Assembly: GCF_001949145.1 (NCBI RefSeq) | Contig: NW_019091525.1 | Location: forward strand, 203,730-267,729 | Origin: Acanthaster planci | Taxonomy: Eukaryota > Echinodermata > Asteroidea > Valvatida > Acanthasteridae | DNA length: 64,000 bases | Reading direction: 5' to 3' | Shown here: positions 22,973 through 33,614 of the stretch, piece by piece | Position numbering within the stretch: the stretch's first letter is position 1 | Layout of the letters: every line of letters starts with the position of its first letter | Notes under the pieces: generated by a model | Told to the model about the DNA's origin: nothing | The model's database searches: none | Seen by the model: only the letters and a program-made list of their open reading frames with translations | Position numbers and translations under genes: made by a program

Positions 22973-23524
22973 GGGTGCGTTCGATTAGCTTACACGTGTA
23001 AGTCAAACTTACAAGAGAGCGTTCGGTTAGCCATTATGTGATCTTCGTTGTCTGCCCTGGTGTCAGCCACCACTACACCGGCTGGCGAGCAGGTCTCTGG
23101 AGGTTGCCCGAGTGTAATGACGTCACGGATGGACTGTTCGAGCGTGGACATGATGGAACGTGGCGGGGACTTGACCTTTTTCCCAGAATGCCTGGGGGGA
23201 ATACACTGGGTGCGTTCGATTGGCTTCCCTGAATACACCAGTGTTACACGCAAGGGAAGCCTCGAAATGAGGGTAATCGAACGCTGCAGTGTACTTGCCA
23301 AGGCATTCTGGGAAAAAGGTCAAGTCCGCCCCACGTTCCATCATGTACGTCCATGCACGAACAGTCCATGTGTGACGTCATTACACTCGGGCAGCCTCCA
23401 GAGACCCGCTCGCCAGCCGGGGTAGTAGTGGCTGACACCAGGGCAGGAACGAGGATCATGTGGTGGCTAAACGAACGCTCTCGTGTAAGTTTGACTTACA
23501 CGTGTAAGCCAATCGAACGCACCC
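22973..23524. mobile_element. 552-bp palindromic MITE with GGGTGCGTTCGATT ends
   Basis: Arms of about 230 bp each: GGGTGCGTTCGATTAGCTT on the left and the complement of GGGTGCGTTCGATTGGCTT on the right. Pairing continues through AAACTTACA, CCCTGGTGTCAGCCAC, GGCGAGC, TGACGTCA and TTTTTCCCAGAATGCC. The near-perfect pairing over the full arm implies a recent insertion or strong constraint. Another small MITE sits in its centre (23208-23292). No protein is encoded; the frames on both strands mirror each other because of the palindrome. Confidence 0.85.
23208..23292 (+). mobile_element. ~80-bp mini-MITE nested in the palindrome centre
   Basis: Begins GGGTGCGTTCGATTGGCTTC, ends TAATCGAACGCTGC. It matches 23528-23606 in inverse orientation, including ACACCAGTGTTA and GAAGCCTCGAAATGAGG. 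The terminal word is shared with the host palindrome. Confidence 0.75.
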
Positions 23525-23527
23525 AAT

Positions 23528-23606
23528 GCAGCGTTCGATTAGCCTCATTTCGAGGCTTCTCTTGTATTTAACACTGGTGTATTCAGGGAAGCTAATCGAA
23601 CGCACC
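23528..23606 (-). mobile_element. ~79-bp mini-MITE, second copy, inverse orientation
   Basis: Starts four bases after the end of the 552-bp palindrome. GCAGCGTTCGATTAGCCTC to GCTAATCGAACGCACC, the reverse of the copy at 23208-23292. No clear target duplication. Confidence 0.75.
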
Positions 23607-23886
23607 TTAATGAAAATTCGACGCCGTCATCGGCCAAGATATTCTGAATCCATATGCATGCTTGTAGAACATTGGAAATCAGATAGAATGAATATCGAAT
23701 TATGTACTCAATTCAACACACATCAGATACCGATGAAACCGATCAAAAGAAAAGTCACGGCAAATTTGTCTGCTTAGCATACGCTCAGCAGTTTGCGTTG
23801 TTTGCACAGAGCAAAGTAAAACGTTCATTTACTGATTGTGCGTTTAGATTTTTGTGTATCGGCTTTGTTGACGCAGTGTTATAGAA

Positions 23887-24107
23887 TGCCGATGCAAATA
23901 TGCAAATACCCGCACAAAAGCCGTACAAACTTTCGAGTTTCCCTTAGGGTTTGTCATAGAGCTACATAGCCCAGGCCTATAAAAAAATAGGGCGCTGCAG
24001 CGTGCACAAAGTGATGCCTGCTGGGCGCATCTGTGTTTGTGCACCAACGTATGGAAAACTCGAAATTTTGTACGGCTTTTGTACGGCTGTTTGCATATCT
24101 GCGTCTG
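23887..24107. mobile_element. Foldback MITE, about 220 bp
   Basis: GCAAATATGCAAATAC, CACAAAAGCCGTACAAA and TTTCGAGTTT on the left pair with TTTGTACGGCTTTTGTACGG and TTTGCATATCTGC on the right. The loop contains CTGCAGCG. Confidence 0.75.
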
Positions 24108-26116
24108 TATACGTTCAAAAACATTGATCTCCATTAGAAAGTCTTTACAATGGAGATGTTAACAAAGGTGATACGCGAACAATCTGAGTAGTGCTGCCCA
24201 GTCTACTCTAACCAGTCGATATTATGTAATTTGACAGGCGCTCAACCAACGACCAGATTTCGCCCAACTTGACCCTCATTTAACATAAAATGAGGAACGG
24301 GAATATTCCTTTAGTGTAGGAGTGTTTGGTAAACTGCAAGTGAAGATAAAAGTGTGTGCGCAACATACCCCAAAACGTAGAGGGGCCTACATGTGGAAAG
24401 ACACCTTTATGCGCTATTTTAACTCAACGCATTGCGCTACTTTTGACGCTAAAAGCAAAACGCACATCTGCAAAATGTACTTTAAATTCAAAGGTGGTGC
24501 GTTTGCACCACGGACATATAAAACAATAGACGAAAAGCTCCTATTCAAAACAACGGTGCAATACCGTAGCCAAGACGACCCCCGACTAAACCAAACGGCG
24601 TGGGCAAATTCATCCCTCGGTATAGGGAATTTACACACATTTGAAAAATTCCAGCCATAAAATTCTATAAAGCTATTTTTCGATTGTGAAAAAAATCGTC
24701 TATTTACTTAATTCAATCTGAGGTTGCAACATTTGAAAAAAAGATACAGCGGTTCCAAAGAGTTAAAAAGGGAACGTATTTTGATAGCAAAAGTAAATAA
24801 ATACATGCCTTCCCAGTGCGTCACGCGCAATTCACACTGAACGCGCTGTCATCCACAGTTTCGCCCACTGCTTGCCCACGCTTTTCAAAATCATGGTCAC
24901 ACGCGCAACACTGATGTTCTGTGTGTTTATATGTTTGCGATTGGCTCATATCCGCCTCTAGACATAACTTATAATAATAGGTTATATATGATCCTCCCTG
25001 AGCTGAAGTGCACCCTCACCTGTGAAAGAAAGACAGATGGTTTGAAGTTTTTTCCACAACATATAAACTCATAGACCGCCTAGGCTTGCGCGTGAAAACC
25101 TTGATTTTGAAAAGTATGGGCAAATAATGAGCAAAGTGATGCATGGCAGCGCATCCAGTGCGCATTACGCGCAACGCACTTACATTGCCTGCATTTGTTT
25201 ACATGTGCTCGTAAAATGCGTGCACCTTTTTTGCTCTTTTGTACTGCTAACACTTCTATTCAGATGTTGCAACTGCATTGTTTTGACTCTTAGGGGCAAG
25301 ATTAAGTAGAATATTCATAGAATTTTCTACAACTTCAACTTCAATTCTTCAACTGTGCGTAAATTTCCTATACCGAGGGGCGAATTCGCCCATAGTTTTG
25401 ATTTTAGTCAGGCGCCGCGCAAATCACGAAAACTCCCTCAATTTTAAACAGGTTATGCGTGTATAAAAACTATGCGTTTATATCTGTGTTTTTTCAAACA
25501 GCCTTTTTTGCACGTGTTTGGCGTGCACGCAAAGACATTCCAGACTAAATTCGTAGCGCGCATCCAGCGTGCTCCACGTCAAACGCACATAAACTTGCGC
25601 GCCTACGTGATGAGTTGGTACCAAACATGCAAATCATAAGTAAAACTGGAGGTGACCCAGGGCACGTAAAATTACACCATTACGCATGAACACCTTAGAA
25701 CGTCGCAGACGCCTACGCGACGTGTGATTCGTAAGTGCACGCGCGTTATATGGATCATCATGTCGCCCTGTTCTTGCGCAAACTTGGCGTTGCGCACAAG
25801 AACAGGACTTACACCCGTAGGCTTACTGTGAGCTCTATCCGCCCCGAGCTGAGGTGCACCCTTAATCGGCGAAAATAAGACAGGTGGTCAAAAGCTGGTT
25901 CTTGTGGGCGTTCTCCGTGTATGCAAAGACCAGAAACGGCGGAGTAAATAATATTAGTTACGCGTACTCAGCGTCAAACTTGCCTGCCTCATGGTGCGCT
26001 TATGCGGTGAGTACAAGAAACTCGCCCTCTTTTGTTCCGCTCGGAGCGGATGGACCGATGAACCGTGTTACGTCATACGCGAATTGCTGTGCGCGCAACT
26101 GGTAAGCAGAAGTTTA
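24108..26116. repeat. Complex repeat block rich in CGCAC/GCGC words
   Basis: An inverted pair (CCCTCGGTATAGGGAATTTAC at about 24614, complement at about 25362-25382) and a direct pair (GAGCTGAAGTGCACCCT at about 25000 and GAGCTGAGGTGCACCCT at about 25845) span the block. A perfect-stem hairpin is at 25767-25806 (CCTGTTCTTGCGCAA with its complement). Words like CCAGTGCGCATTACGCGCAACGC recur. A 112-codon frame at 24322-24660 lies within it and is not supported as a gene. Probably several overlapping foldback elements. Confidence 0.5.
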
Positions 26117-26274
26117 AGTTTTTTGCTTAGTTACATAAGAGACGCCTTGCAACAATACACTGTTCTCAATGGATAAGAACGGCACAAAGGAACCAGTCCA
26201 TTCCAGAGATGGTGGTCGCTATGCAAAAGCTTGCCCCGAATCACGAGGCATAGCAACAGTGTCTTTAGTCTGGG

Positions 26275-27245
26275 CATGGAGGAAGGACACAGAAGAAGTT
26301 TGAACTGCCCGGGCCAGAACATCTGGCCAAATACCGCTTTCTGACATACCCAGTATGTCCATAGCCAGAGCGCAGAGCACGCCTGCTACTCACCACCTAT
26401 TTTGCAACCATAAGCCCTCTTTGTACTCTATGATCGTCGCCGCAATTTTTCGTTGGTAATCTGCATCCCTAAAACGTTGTGTACTGTAGTATAGGAAGTC
26501 NNNNNNNNNNNNNNNNNNNNNNNNNNNNNNNNNNNNNNNNNNNNNNNNNNNNNNNNNNNNNNNNNNNNNNNNNNNNNNNNNNNNNNNNNNNNNNNNNNNN
26601 NNNNNNNNNNNNNNNNNNNNNNNNNNNNNNNNNNNNNNNNNNNNNNNNNNNNNNNNNNNNNNNNNNNNNNNNNNNNNNNNNNNNNNNNNNNNNNNNNNNN
26701 NNNNNNNNNNNNNNNNNNNNNNNNNNNNNNNNNNNNNNNNNNNNNNNNNNNNNNNNNNNNNNNNNNNNNNNNNNNNNNNNNNNNNNNNNNNNNNNNNNNN
26801 NNNNNNNNNNNNNNNNNNNNNNNNNNNNNNNNNNNNNNNNNNNNNNNNNNNNNNNNNNNNNNNNNNNNNNNNNNNNNNNNNNNNNNNNNNNNNNNNNNNN
26901 NNNNNNNNNNNNNNNNNNNNNNNNNNNNNNNNNNNNNNNNNNNNNNNNNNNNNNNNNNNNNNNNNNNNNNNNNNNNNNNNNNNNNNNNNNNNNNNNNNNN
27001 NNNNNNNNNNNNNNNNNNNNNNNNNNNNNNNNNNNNNNNNNNNNNNNNNNNNNNNNNGATAGTTTGTATTTAATTGCAAGCAAAAAATTACAAGTATTGC
27101 CAGGATATTACTGGCCCCGCTTGTCTGGCTAAGATGCAGGCAGCAATAAGGCATTTTTGGAATGTTTTCTATTATTCGTCAGACGAGGCGGCGACCATCA
27201 TTTGACGCTTTGAAGTGCGTGAGTTACAACTCCTTCTTCTCCATG
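26275..27245. mobile_element. Unclassified insertion with 7-bp target duplication, gap inside
   Basis: Splits the F1 MITE. GTCTGGG occurs immediately on both sides (26268-26274 and 27246-27252). The ends read CATGGAGGAAG and the complement of CATGGAGAAGAAG, a short imperfect inverted repeat. 557 of its bases are N (26501-27057). On the minus strand the sequence before the gap's left edge is open (RDADYQRKIAATIIEYKEG), but I do not recognise the protein. A 7-8 bp duplication with CATG ends would suit P- or hAT-like transposons; this is a guess. Confidence 0.5.
26501..27057. other. Assembly gap, 557 N
   Basis: Run of N; long frames spanning it are artefacts. Confidence 0.95.
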
Positions 27246-27385
27246 GTCTGGGGAATTCAAATTGTTACGTTCCTGTGCAATCAGATAACACAGTGCACCG
27301 GATTTTATTCAAATTTAACTTGCAAGTGGCTTATTGCCAACTTCGCGAACTTAACCGTTAACTTGTGGCTCTCCTAAGATGCTCT

Positions 27386-27834
27386 TGTTATGTAAACTAT
27401 TTATCCTATGTAAGCGAGGAATGCGATTTAGCATAGCTGTAACTGCTTCTTACTGTCTCCTCTTTACTGATGTTGGTGAATATGGGTCGTTTGGCGGCTG
27501 CCCGAGGCGCTCTTGTATGCAATCGGCTCAACCATGTTTAAATGTATTCATTGTTTCACGCTTAATGTCTTCATTGTACAGCGCATTTGAACATATCTGT
27601 ATGAAATTTGCGCTTTATAAATGAATAAATTATAATTATTATTATAGATTAGGGTTTTCGGCTTATATAAGGCAGAGGGTGCATGTGGCCGCATAGGGCA
27701 GTGGTCGTCAGTCTGTCCTCGAGATACGTCTCGTTGTGATGTGTGGCACACGTTTTGTTGAATTAAATTATGTTTGGTTTCTGTGATAGTGTATTTCGTT
27801 TCATGAGACTTCTTCGTCACATTCGCGGAGTAGA
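27386..27834 (+). repeat. 5' LTR of Ty3/gypsy chromovirus relic (split by a SINE)
   Basis: Begins TGTTATGTAAACTATTTA. Bases 27386-27435 and 27647-27834 match the 3' LTR at 31409-31588 plus 33615-33690 (shared GGGCAGTGGTCGTCAGTCTG, ATGTGTGGCACA, TTCGTTTCA). The LTR is about 240 bp once the SINE is removed. The exact 3' end is uncertain. Confidence 0.85.
27436..27646 (+). mobile_element. SINE inserted in the 5' LTR
   Basis: A 211-bp block absent from the 3' LTR. Its tail, GCGCTTTATAAATGAATAAA followed by TTATTATTAT, is the ending seen in many invertebrate tRNA-derived SINEs. I did not identify a clean pol III A/B box, so the head may be 5'-truncated. Confidence 0.65.
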
Positions 27835-28109
27835 TTGCCTCATGAGATATTGTGGAAGAGCCGGGCACACGGTGTGAGACACCTTTGCGAGACGTCCCGA
27901 GGCCAGCCTGACGGCCACTTCCGACGCATTGATTTAGGTACCGGTAAAAGTTATGTCATTATTTTGGTATTTATTTCATTTCATGTGACGATATTGATGT
28001 ACATTGTGCTAAGTATCCCGTAATATACATGTATTTTTTTCATTTTTTAAACTATAAAATTGTTGAACCTATGGAAAAATAAACTAAATCATTGCATGAC
28101 GAAACGAAC

Positions 28110-28900
28110 ACTGAAGAAACAGCCTTGTCAAAATACGAAGGGCATTTTAAAGGTATGTATTCGGGATCTCCCGGTTAAAACCTGAATGTATTTCTCAATA
28201 GATTTGAGTTGAATGCCAAATTACGTGACTTCGCCTCTGATAAACTACACTTGGCACTGAGTTTTAGACTTAAAGGTAATGCAGCGATCTGGTTGTTAAC
28301 CGTTGATGACAGTACGAAAAGCTCGTATGGGAGTCTAAGGGCCGCCTTGATTGACAATTGAAACCAAATTAGCCTTCCGTGTTTAAAAAGAATCTGAATC
28401 ACTAGACGATTATTTTTCAGATATATCTTCTTTGCATCACGCATTGCAAAAATCAGACCATTGAGAGATTAACTCATTTCATTAGGGGCTTACAACCACG
28501 AGTTAAAGCTTTCGTTATTTCAAAAGAACCCGAATTTTTGAACCGTGGACTTCATTCGGTACGTCTTGCACAAATTGTGTCAGAGTCACCAGTACCGCCA
28601 TCAACCATGGTGTATTTTACACAAGTTTTGCAATCGTCTGTTAAGCCTAATTCCCAATCTAACTAGGCTGATAAAATTCAGCAGTAAGTTAACGACGTCG
28701 CTCAAATAAAGACGGCAGTTAACGAATTAGTGAACCAAGATACAAAGACCAAAACTCAGCAAGGCCAATCTGGACCTCTTGGGCAAAAGTATGGGAATGA
28801 CAATTCATCAAACTGATACTCCCAACAAAGTAGATTGATTTGTTACCGATGTGGTAAACCAGGTCACAGACAATTTGAATGTTAATCTAAATTTCACATT
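28110..28900 (+). pseudogene. Ty3/gypsy gag relic with CCHC zinc knuckle
   Basis: Capsid-like residues (e.g. LALSFRLKGNAAIWLL at about 28250, then LQPRVKAFVISKEPEFL at about 28490) appear in different frames with stops between them. At 28841-28882 is a complete CCHC knuckle, CYRCGKPGHRQFEC, the usual C-terminal RNA-binding motif of Gag. Not translatable as one protein. Confidence 0.8.
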
Positions 28901-28999
28901 CAAGTATATCCTTTAAAGTAAGAGCGCCGCCTACTTGTGATACGAACAGAAGATCTGATCTTGGAATTGTAAATGAAGGAGTATATAATGATCATGGTA

Positions 29000-31010
29000 T
29001 AGATGTGACAATGCAAGTGCTCACGTACTGTCTTGTCTTTCAAATTATCACTGAACATCATGCATTGTGTTGGTTGTTCAACCACAAACCTACAACTGGC
29101 AGACTTAACGGCTGGGCTTTACTCTTACAATCTTATGACTATGAAATAATTAACAGAGCTGGAAGATCATTAACGAACGTTGACTCTTTAGGTAGAATTC
29201 CACAGGTACAAGAAACTCAACCTGAACAAGAATCCAGTGACGCAAATCACCCGTCAGTTATTAAGGGAACAGACAAAAAATCTCAACCTACAAGTTGGAT
29301 TTCATTTGATTTTGGAACCTTAGATGATTCTCTGATTGCCTTTAAATGTAAACCTTGTGTAAATGTTACAAGAAATGCGCGATATCAGACGAATATAGAT
29401 TCAAAGATATGGAAAGTGGGATTTCGACTCGACGGTTGCCAAATATTCACCAAGATATAGATATTTGCGAGTTGAAAAAAGCTCAAGAGAAAGACCAGTT
29501 TGCGGGTGTAATTATCAGATACCTCAAGACTCATGACCTTCCCAATAACGACAAAGAAGCAAGGAAATTAATACTTGAAGCTGAAAATTATTTCCTTCGT
29601 GATAATACCTTGTATTATTTATGGCATACCTCATCAAAAGGTCATTTGCCAGAGACGACTACAGTACGGTTGTATATACCACATGATGACAAAGTTTTGG
29701 CCGCCCATTTTGGTATTCACAAGACATATGCCAAAATTAGACAGAGGTATTTTTGGAAAGGAATGTACAAGGACATTGATAACTGGGTCAGATCTTTTAA
29801 TTCTTGTGCACAAAGAAAAATTCCAAAGCGTAAAGTGATAGCTCCACTTATGACCATGACTGTACCAGGTCCATTTGAGAGAGTAAGTGTTGATGTACTT
29901 GGCCCATTACCTGTATCAAATTCTGGTAATGAGTACGTATTATACTTCACTGATCATTGCACAAGATGGCCAATTCTTGTACCTGTCAAATCCATAGATG
30001 CTCGTACAGTAGGTACATGTTTCTATAAAGAGATAATCTGTAACCATGGATGCCCACGATTTCTTTTGAGTGACAGAGGATCCAATTTTCTCAGTAAACT
30101 TATGTTAAAAGTGTGTCGCATCATGAGAACAAGCAAACTCAACACTCATGCTTATCACCCACAGTGTAATGCTGTTCAAGAGCGTTTTAATGCTGTTATT
30201 TTGGATACAATTTCACACTATGTTTATCAGTTTCATACAGATTTGGACGATTACATCCCATCCATCCAGACCGCCTACCCGTCCAGCTGACAATAGCACC
30301 GGGTTTAGCCCATTCTTCCTCCTGTAGGGCAGAAAGGCTGTTCTTCCATTGGACGTCTAAATCCTCAAGCCGGAGGAGGAGAAAGAAAAGACAGTACATG
30401 AGCACTTGCATCATCTAGTGAATCAGCTGGAGACGTTCTGTGAGGTCTCAAAACAGCATCTCCAGAAAAACCAGGCTATGATGAAGGAGCGCTTCGACGA
30501 TCATGCAACGAAAGAGTACCTGGTTGGACATTGTGTGTTTATATTTTTCCGACTACACAAACTGGTCTATCCAGGAAATTAAATCAGCCGAGGTGTGGAC
30601 CTTACTTACTTGTGAACCAAACTGGAACTGCATACTTCATGGTTAGAAACCTAGAGAACAATAAATAAACAATAAATTTGCATTTGATCGGTACAGGCGT
30701 CCATCGAGTCAAGTTACTCCATATGACCTTCATAGTGCCCCTCTTCCGGACGTATGCGACTCTGATCTTCCCGTGGACTTTCCAGCCGTTGATAGCGAAA
30801 TATTCCACGAAAGTAGACGAACGACTTAATATACACGGACGACCCAATCCAACTTCTAACGAGCAGGAGTATGAGGTTGAAAAAGTCATCCGTGGAAAAT
30901 TTAAGAACGGAAAACTGAACCATCTCATCAAATAGAAGGACTTTCCTTCAAAGTATAATACTTGGGAGCCAGTTGAACACCTTAATGAAGCGACTTAAGA
31001 ATATCTAACA
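29000..31010 (+). pseudogene. Ty3/gypsy pol relic: RNase H tail, integrase and chromodomain
   Basis: At 29041-29206 is the end of RNase H (HHALCWLFNHKPTTGR, then SYDYEIINRAGRS). Protease, RT and most of RNase H, which belong between this and the zinc knuckle only 160 bp away, are deleted. A frameshift near 29400-29460 leads into integrase, which is open to 30290. The HHCC region has both His, but one zinc-binding Cys appears as Phe. The DDE residues are present in VDVLGPLP (about 29890), LLSDRGSNF (about 30065) and VQERFN (about 30173). After a stop and frameshift at 30290 the C-terminal part continues (GFSPFFLL). A chromodomain lies at about 30865-31010, with a stop in place of an aromatic-cage Trp. 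The chromodomain places it among the chromoviruses. It is a dead element. Confidence 0.85.
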
Positions 31011-31392
31011 CGTCACCCTGTGCGGATTAAGTTTCATTTAATTTTAAAAGTGGATACAATGTACATCAATGCGTCGGTTTATAAAAAAAGAATTAAATGG
31101 CCCTTGTACATATATATGTACGTTTTGGATAAAAAAAATATTTGTTTGAGGAAAAGAATACTTGTTTATTTAAATAGGCCTATTTAGTTAGATTAAATAT
31201 GTGCCTACAGCCCTGATCTCATACACTATGTGGAAAAACCTTATGTTTTGACGTTTGAACTAAAACTTCACTATAAGCCCGGCCGGCATTTGTCATCTTT
31301 TAAGAGGTTTGAATTCACACAAGACTTACGGGAAATATCGTGTTACCGTTCGCTAAAATTTAATATAATTTAAGATTGCAGGAGCCAATATT

Positions 31393-31408
31393 GAAGAAAA
31401 GGGGCATA
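31393..31408 (+). other. Polypurine tract before the 3' LTR
   Basis: GAAGAAAAGGGG precedes the LTR start TGTTATG, with CATA between, as expected for the plus-strand primer of an LTR retroelement. Confidence 0.65.
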
Positions 31409-31588
31409 TGTTATGTAAACTATTTAGCCTATGCCTGTGAGGAATGCGATATAGCATAGATTAGGGTTCTCGGCTTATATAACCAGGCAGACGGGTGTAG
31501 TCGCATAGGGCAGTGGTCGTCAGTCTGTCCTCGAGGCACGTCTAGTCGTGATGTGTGGCACAAGTTTTGTTGAATTACATTATGTTTG

Positions 31589-33614
31589 TGTTGGGAGTCA
31601 GCGCGACGATGGGTGTTTCCCCGGGTTGTGCCACCATCAATGGATTGCAGCGACGGGGAGGTTAGTCCCCAGTAAGGGATGCAAGACCACACGAATTAAG
31701 AACATCAGGACTCAGCCTGGAGTTGACTGTAGTGGCTTTAATGGTTGAGGACGGATGAGCATGGACCGAGCATTGCCCACGAAATGGTGTCACCCTCAAC
31801 AAATAAACACCTAAGAGCATTAGGCCTCAAGTTCAGTAGAGCTTCTTTTTCACTGGGCTTTGCCACTGCCGCCATGAGGTCGTATATCTACATGAGAGAC
31901 GTGCTAAACTTAGTGAGGGTTTCGCCCTCCAACTGTACGCGCTTGTAAAAAGCATTGTTTAGCGGTTGCAAACTTTCCGTAGCACCAAACCCAAGTTTTA
32001 AGAGGGCAGTTAATTTCGGCATTGTGTCTCGTTCCCCCGGTGGGCAGCACTTTATTTCCTCCATGGCAGACCCACCAAGGTGATCGAGAGCCACTTCCAC
32101 TTTCTCTTGTTCAGGTTACCCAACTGTCTTGTATAAGCATCCAAATCACTCAGCCAATTTAGCAATGTTTGTTCACCGGGCTGCCCAGGCCGCTGCAGAA
32201 TTTTGCAAGTTTTACACTAGGCGCTCGTTTTATTTGCAGCCCATGCAGTGCTCCAGCTAGCGTGTCCTGCCATAGTTACAGCTGGGCAATGTCTAGCTTT
32301 ACAGACCCAGATTACAAACTACACGTTTCGTGCAAAATAAAAATATGTTTAGAAAAGTCTAAACAGGCAACTACATAGACTGCCGAATATTCCAGCCCCT
32401 AAGAAGTACAATGACCACAAACGACGAGCATGTGCATACAAATGGGCACGTCATTCCCACACTAATTCACAAGCAGTTAACACAAAAAACGCACGTCATT
32501 CCCCTCAAAACATGTAAAGGCATCTAAGGGTACATGGGTACATCTATGTCCAGTTGCACATAACTCATAACCCACGTATGATTCTCAAAAAATTCAGACC
32601 TGAAAATACCGGTGCGTGTAATTCCCTACAAAACATGTGGCAACATGTATTGGGAACCTGAACTCTGAACATGAACGCTAAATTAACACGCACTGAATGT
32701 AGAAAAGCACAAGTGGTTCACGAACAGTCCCAGTAAGAAAACATGCTACTGTATAAAACAATACGCATAAAAGGGCGTAAACATATTTTGAATGCAGAGT
32801 ATTATAATATATGCAATCTGCAACTTTAAAACACGGGGATGTCAACAATGAAATACATCTGTACGGCACCACATGCGTTGCTGGCTCGTCCCGGTAACTC
32901 GCTAAATGTGTTCAGCACAAGGATACACACACAGGCTGGGGGCTGGCCACACTGAAGGCCACCGATGCATGTGTCCTCAAAGTCCTGTTCCAAGATCTTG
33001 CTTCCAATCCTGTCTACGACGCCACTTGTTGGGAGTCAGCGCGACGATTGGCGCTTCCCCGGGTTGTGCCACGATCAATAGATTGCAGCGACGGGGCAGG
33101 TTAGTCCCTGGTAAGGGATGCAAGACCACACGAATTAAGAACACCAGAACTCAGGGCTGGGAGGTGATTGTGGTGGTTTTAATCCTTGAGGATGGATGAG
33201 CATGGACCGAGCATTGCCCACGAACAGGTGTCACCCTCCTCATATAAACATTCCGGCTTCCGGGTGTCTTTGATTATTAATCGTGATTTCGTTGGACGCT
33301 TGCTCAAGAGACGTAGACTTGTCGATCATTTGCCGACAGCTAATCCACGAAAAAACGATTAATAATCAAAGACACCCCGGGAAGCCGGAGTGTTTATTTG
33401 TTGAGGGTGACACCCTTTCGTGGGCAATGCTCGGTCCATGCTCATCCGTCCTCAAGGATTAAAACCACCACAGTCCCCTCCCAGCCCTGAGTCCTGGTGT
33501 GCTTAATTCGTGTGGTCTTGCATCCCTTACTGGGACTAACCTCCCCCGTCGCTGCAATCAATTGATGTTGACACAACCCCGGGGAAGCGTCCATCGTCGC
33601 GCTGACTCCCAACA
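31589..33614 (-). mobile_element. Nested LTR element with inverted terminal LTRs
   Basis: Three copies of a ~222-bp LTR (TGTTTATTTG...CTCCCAACA) are present: 31589-31809 (minus), 33028-33250 (minus) and 33391-33614 (plus). The first two are the direct LTRs of a minus-strand element with a deleted 1.2-kb interior. A tRNA-like primer site (TGGCGTCGTAGACAGGATT, 33025-33007) abuts the 5' LTR. Its sequence resembles the 3' end of a serine tRNA, tentatively. The third LTR is inverted and joined by a 140-bp palindromic spacer. The 4-bp TTTG duplication flanks the whole composite, so it appears to have inserted as a unit. Such a form could arise by self-integration of the cDNA. Confidence 0.75.
31888..32100 (-). 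pseudogene. gag fragment of the nested LTR element
   Basis: Open minus frame with the pattern of retroelement Gag capsids: ALDHLGGSAMEE near the start, then GFGATESLQPLNNAFYKR and LEGETLTKFSTSLM. It lies next to the element's 3' LTR because the rest of gag and all of pol are deleted. Confidence 0.7.

Larger units (their letters stand above)
26117..27345. mobile_element. Foldback MITE family F1, second copy, interrupted
   Basis: 26130-26274 matches the loop and inner right arm of 14934-15308 (GTTACATAAGAGACGCCTTG, CCAGTCCATTCCAGAGATGG). The outer right arm resumes at 27246-27345 (GGAATTCAAATTGTTA, GGATTTTATTCAAATTTAAC). The left arm is missing or too diverged. The break is the insertion at 26275-27245. 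Confidence 0.75.

Noticed and set aside
22990-23459. Overlapping frames of 70-125 codons on both strands
   Set aside because: Mirror-image translations of a palindromic MITE.
26390-27154. Frames of 200-254 codons across the N run
   Set aside because: Almost entirely ambiguous bases; not evidence of coding.
31589-33614. DNA transposon with 220-bp inverted repeats
   Set aside because: The repeats have TG...CA ends and are also present in direct orientation around a gag fragment and a primer site, so LTR identity fits better.
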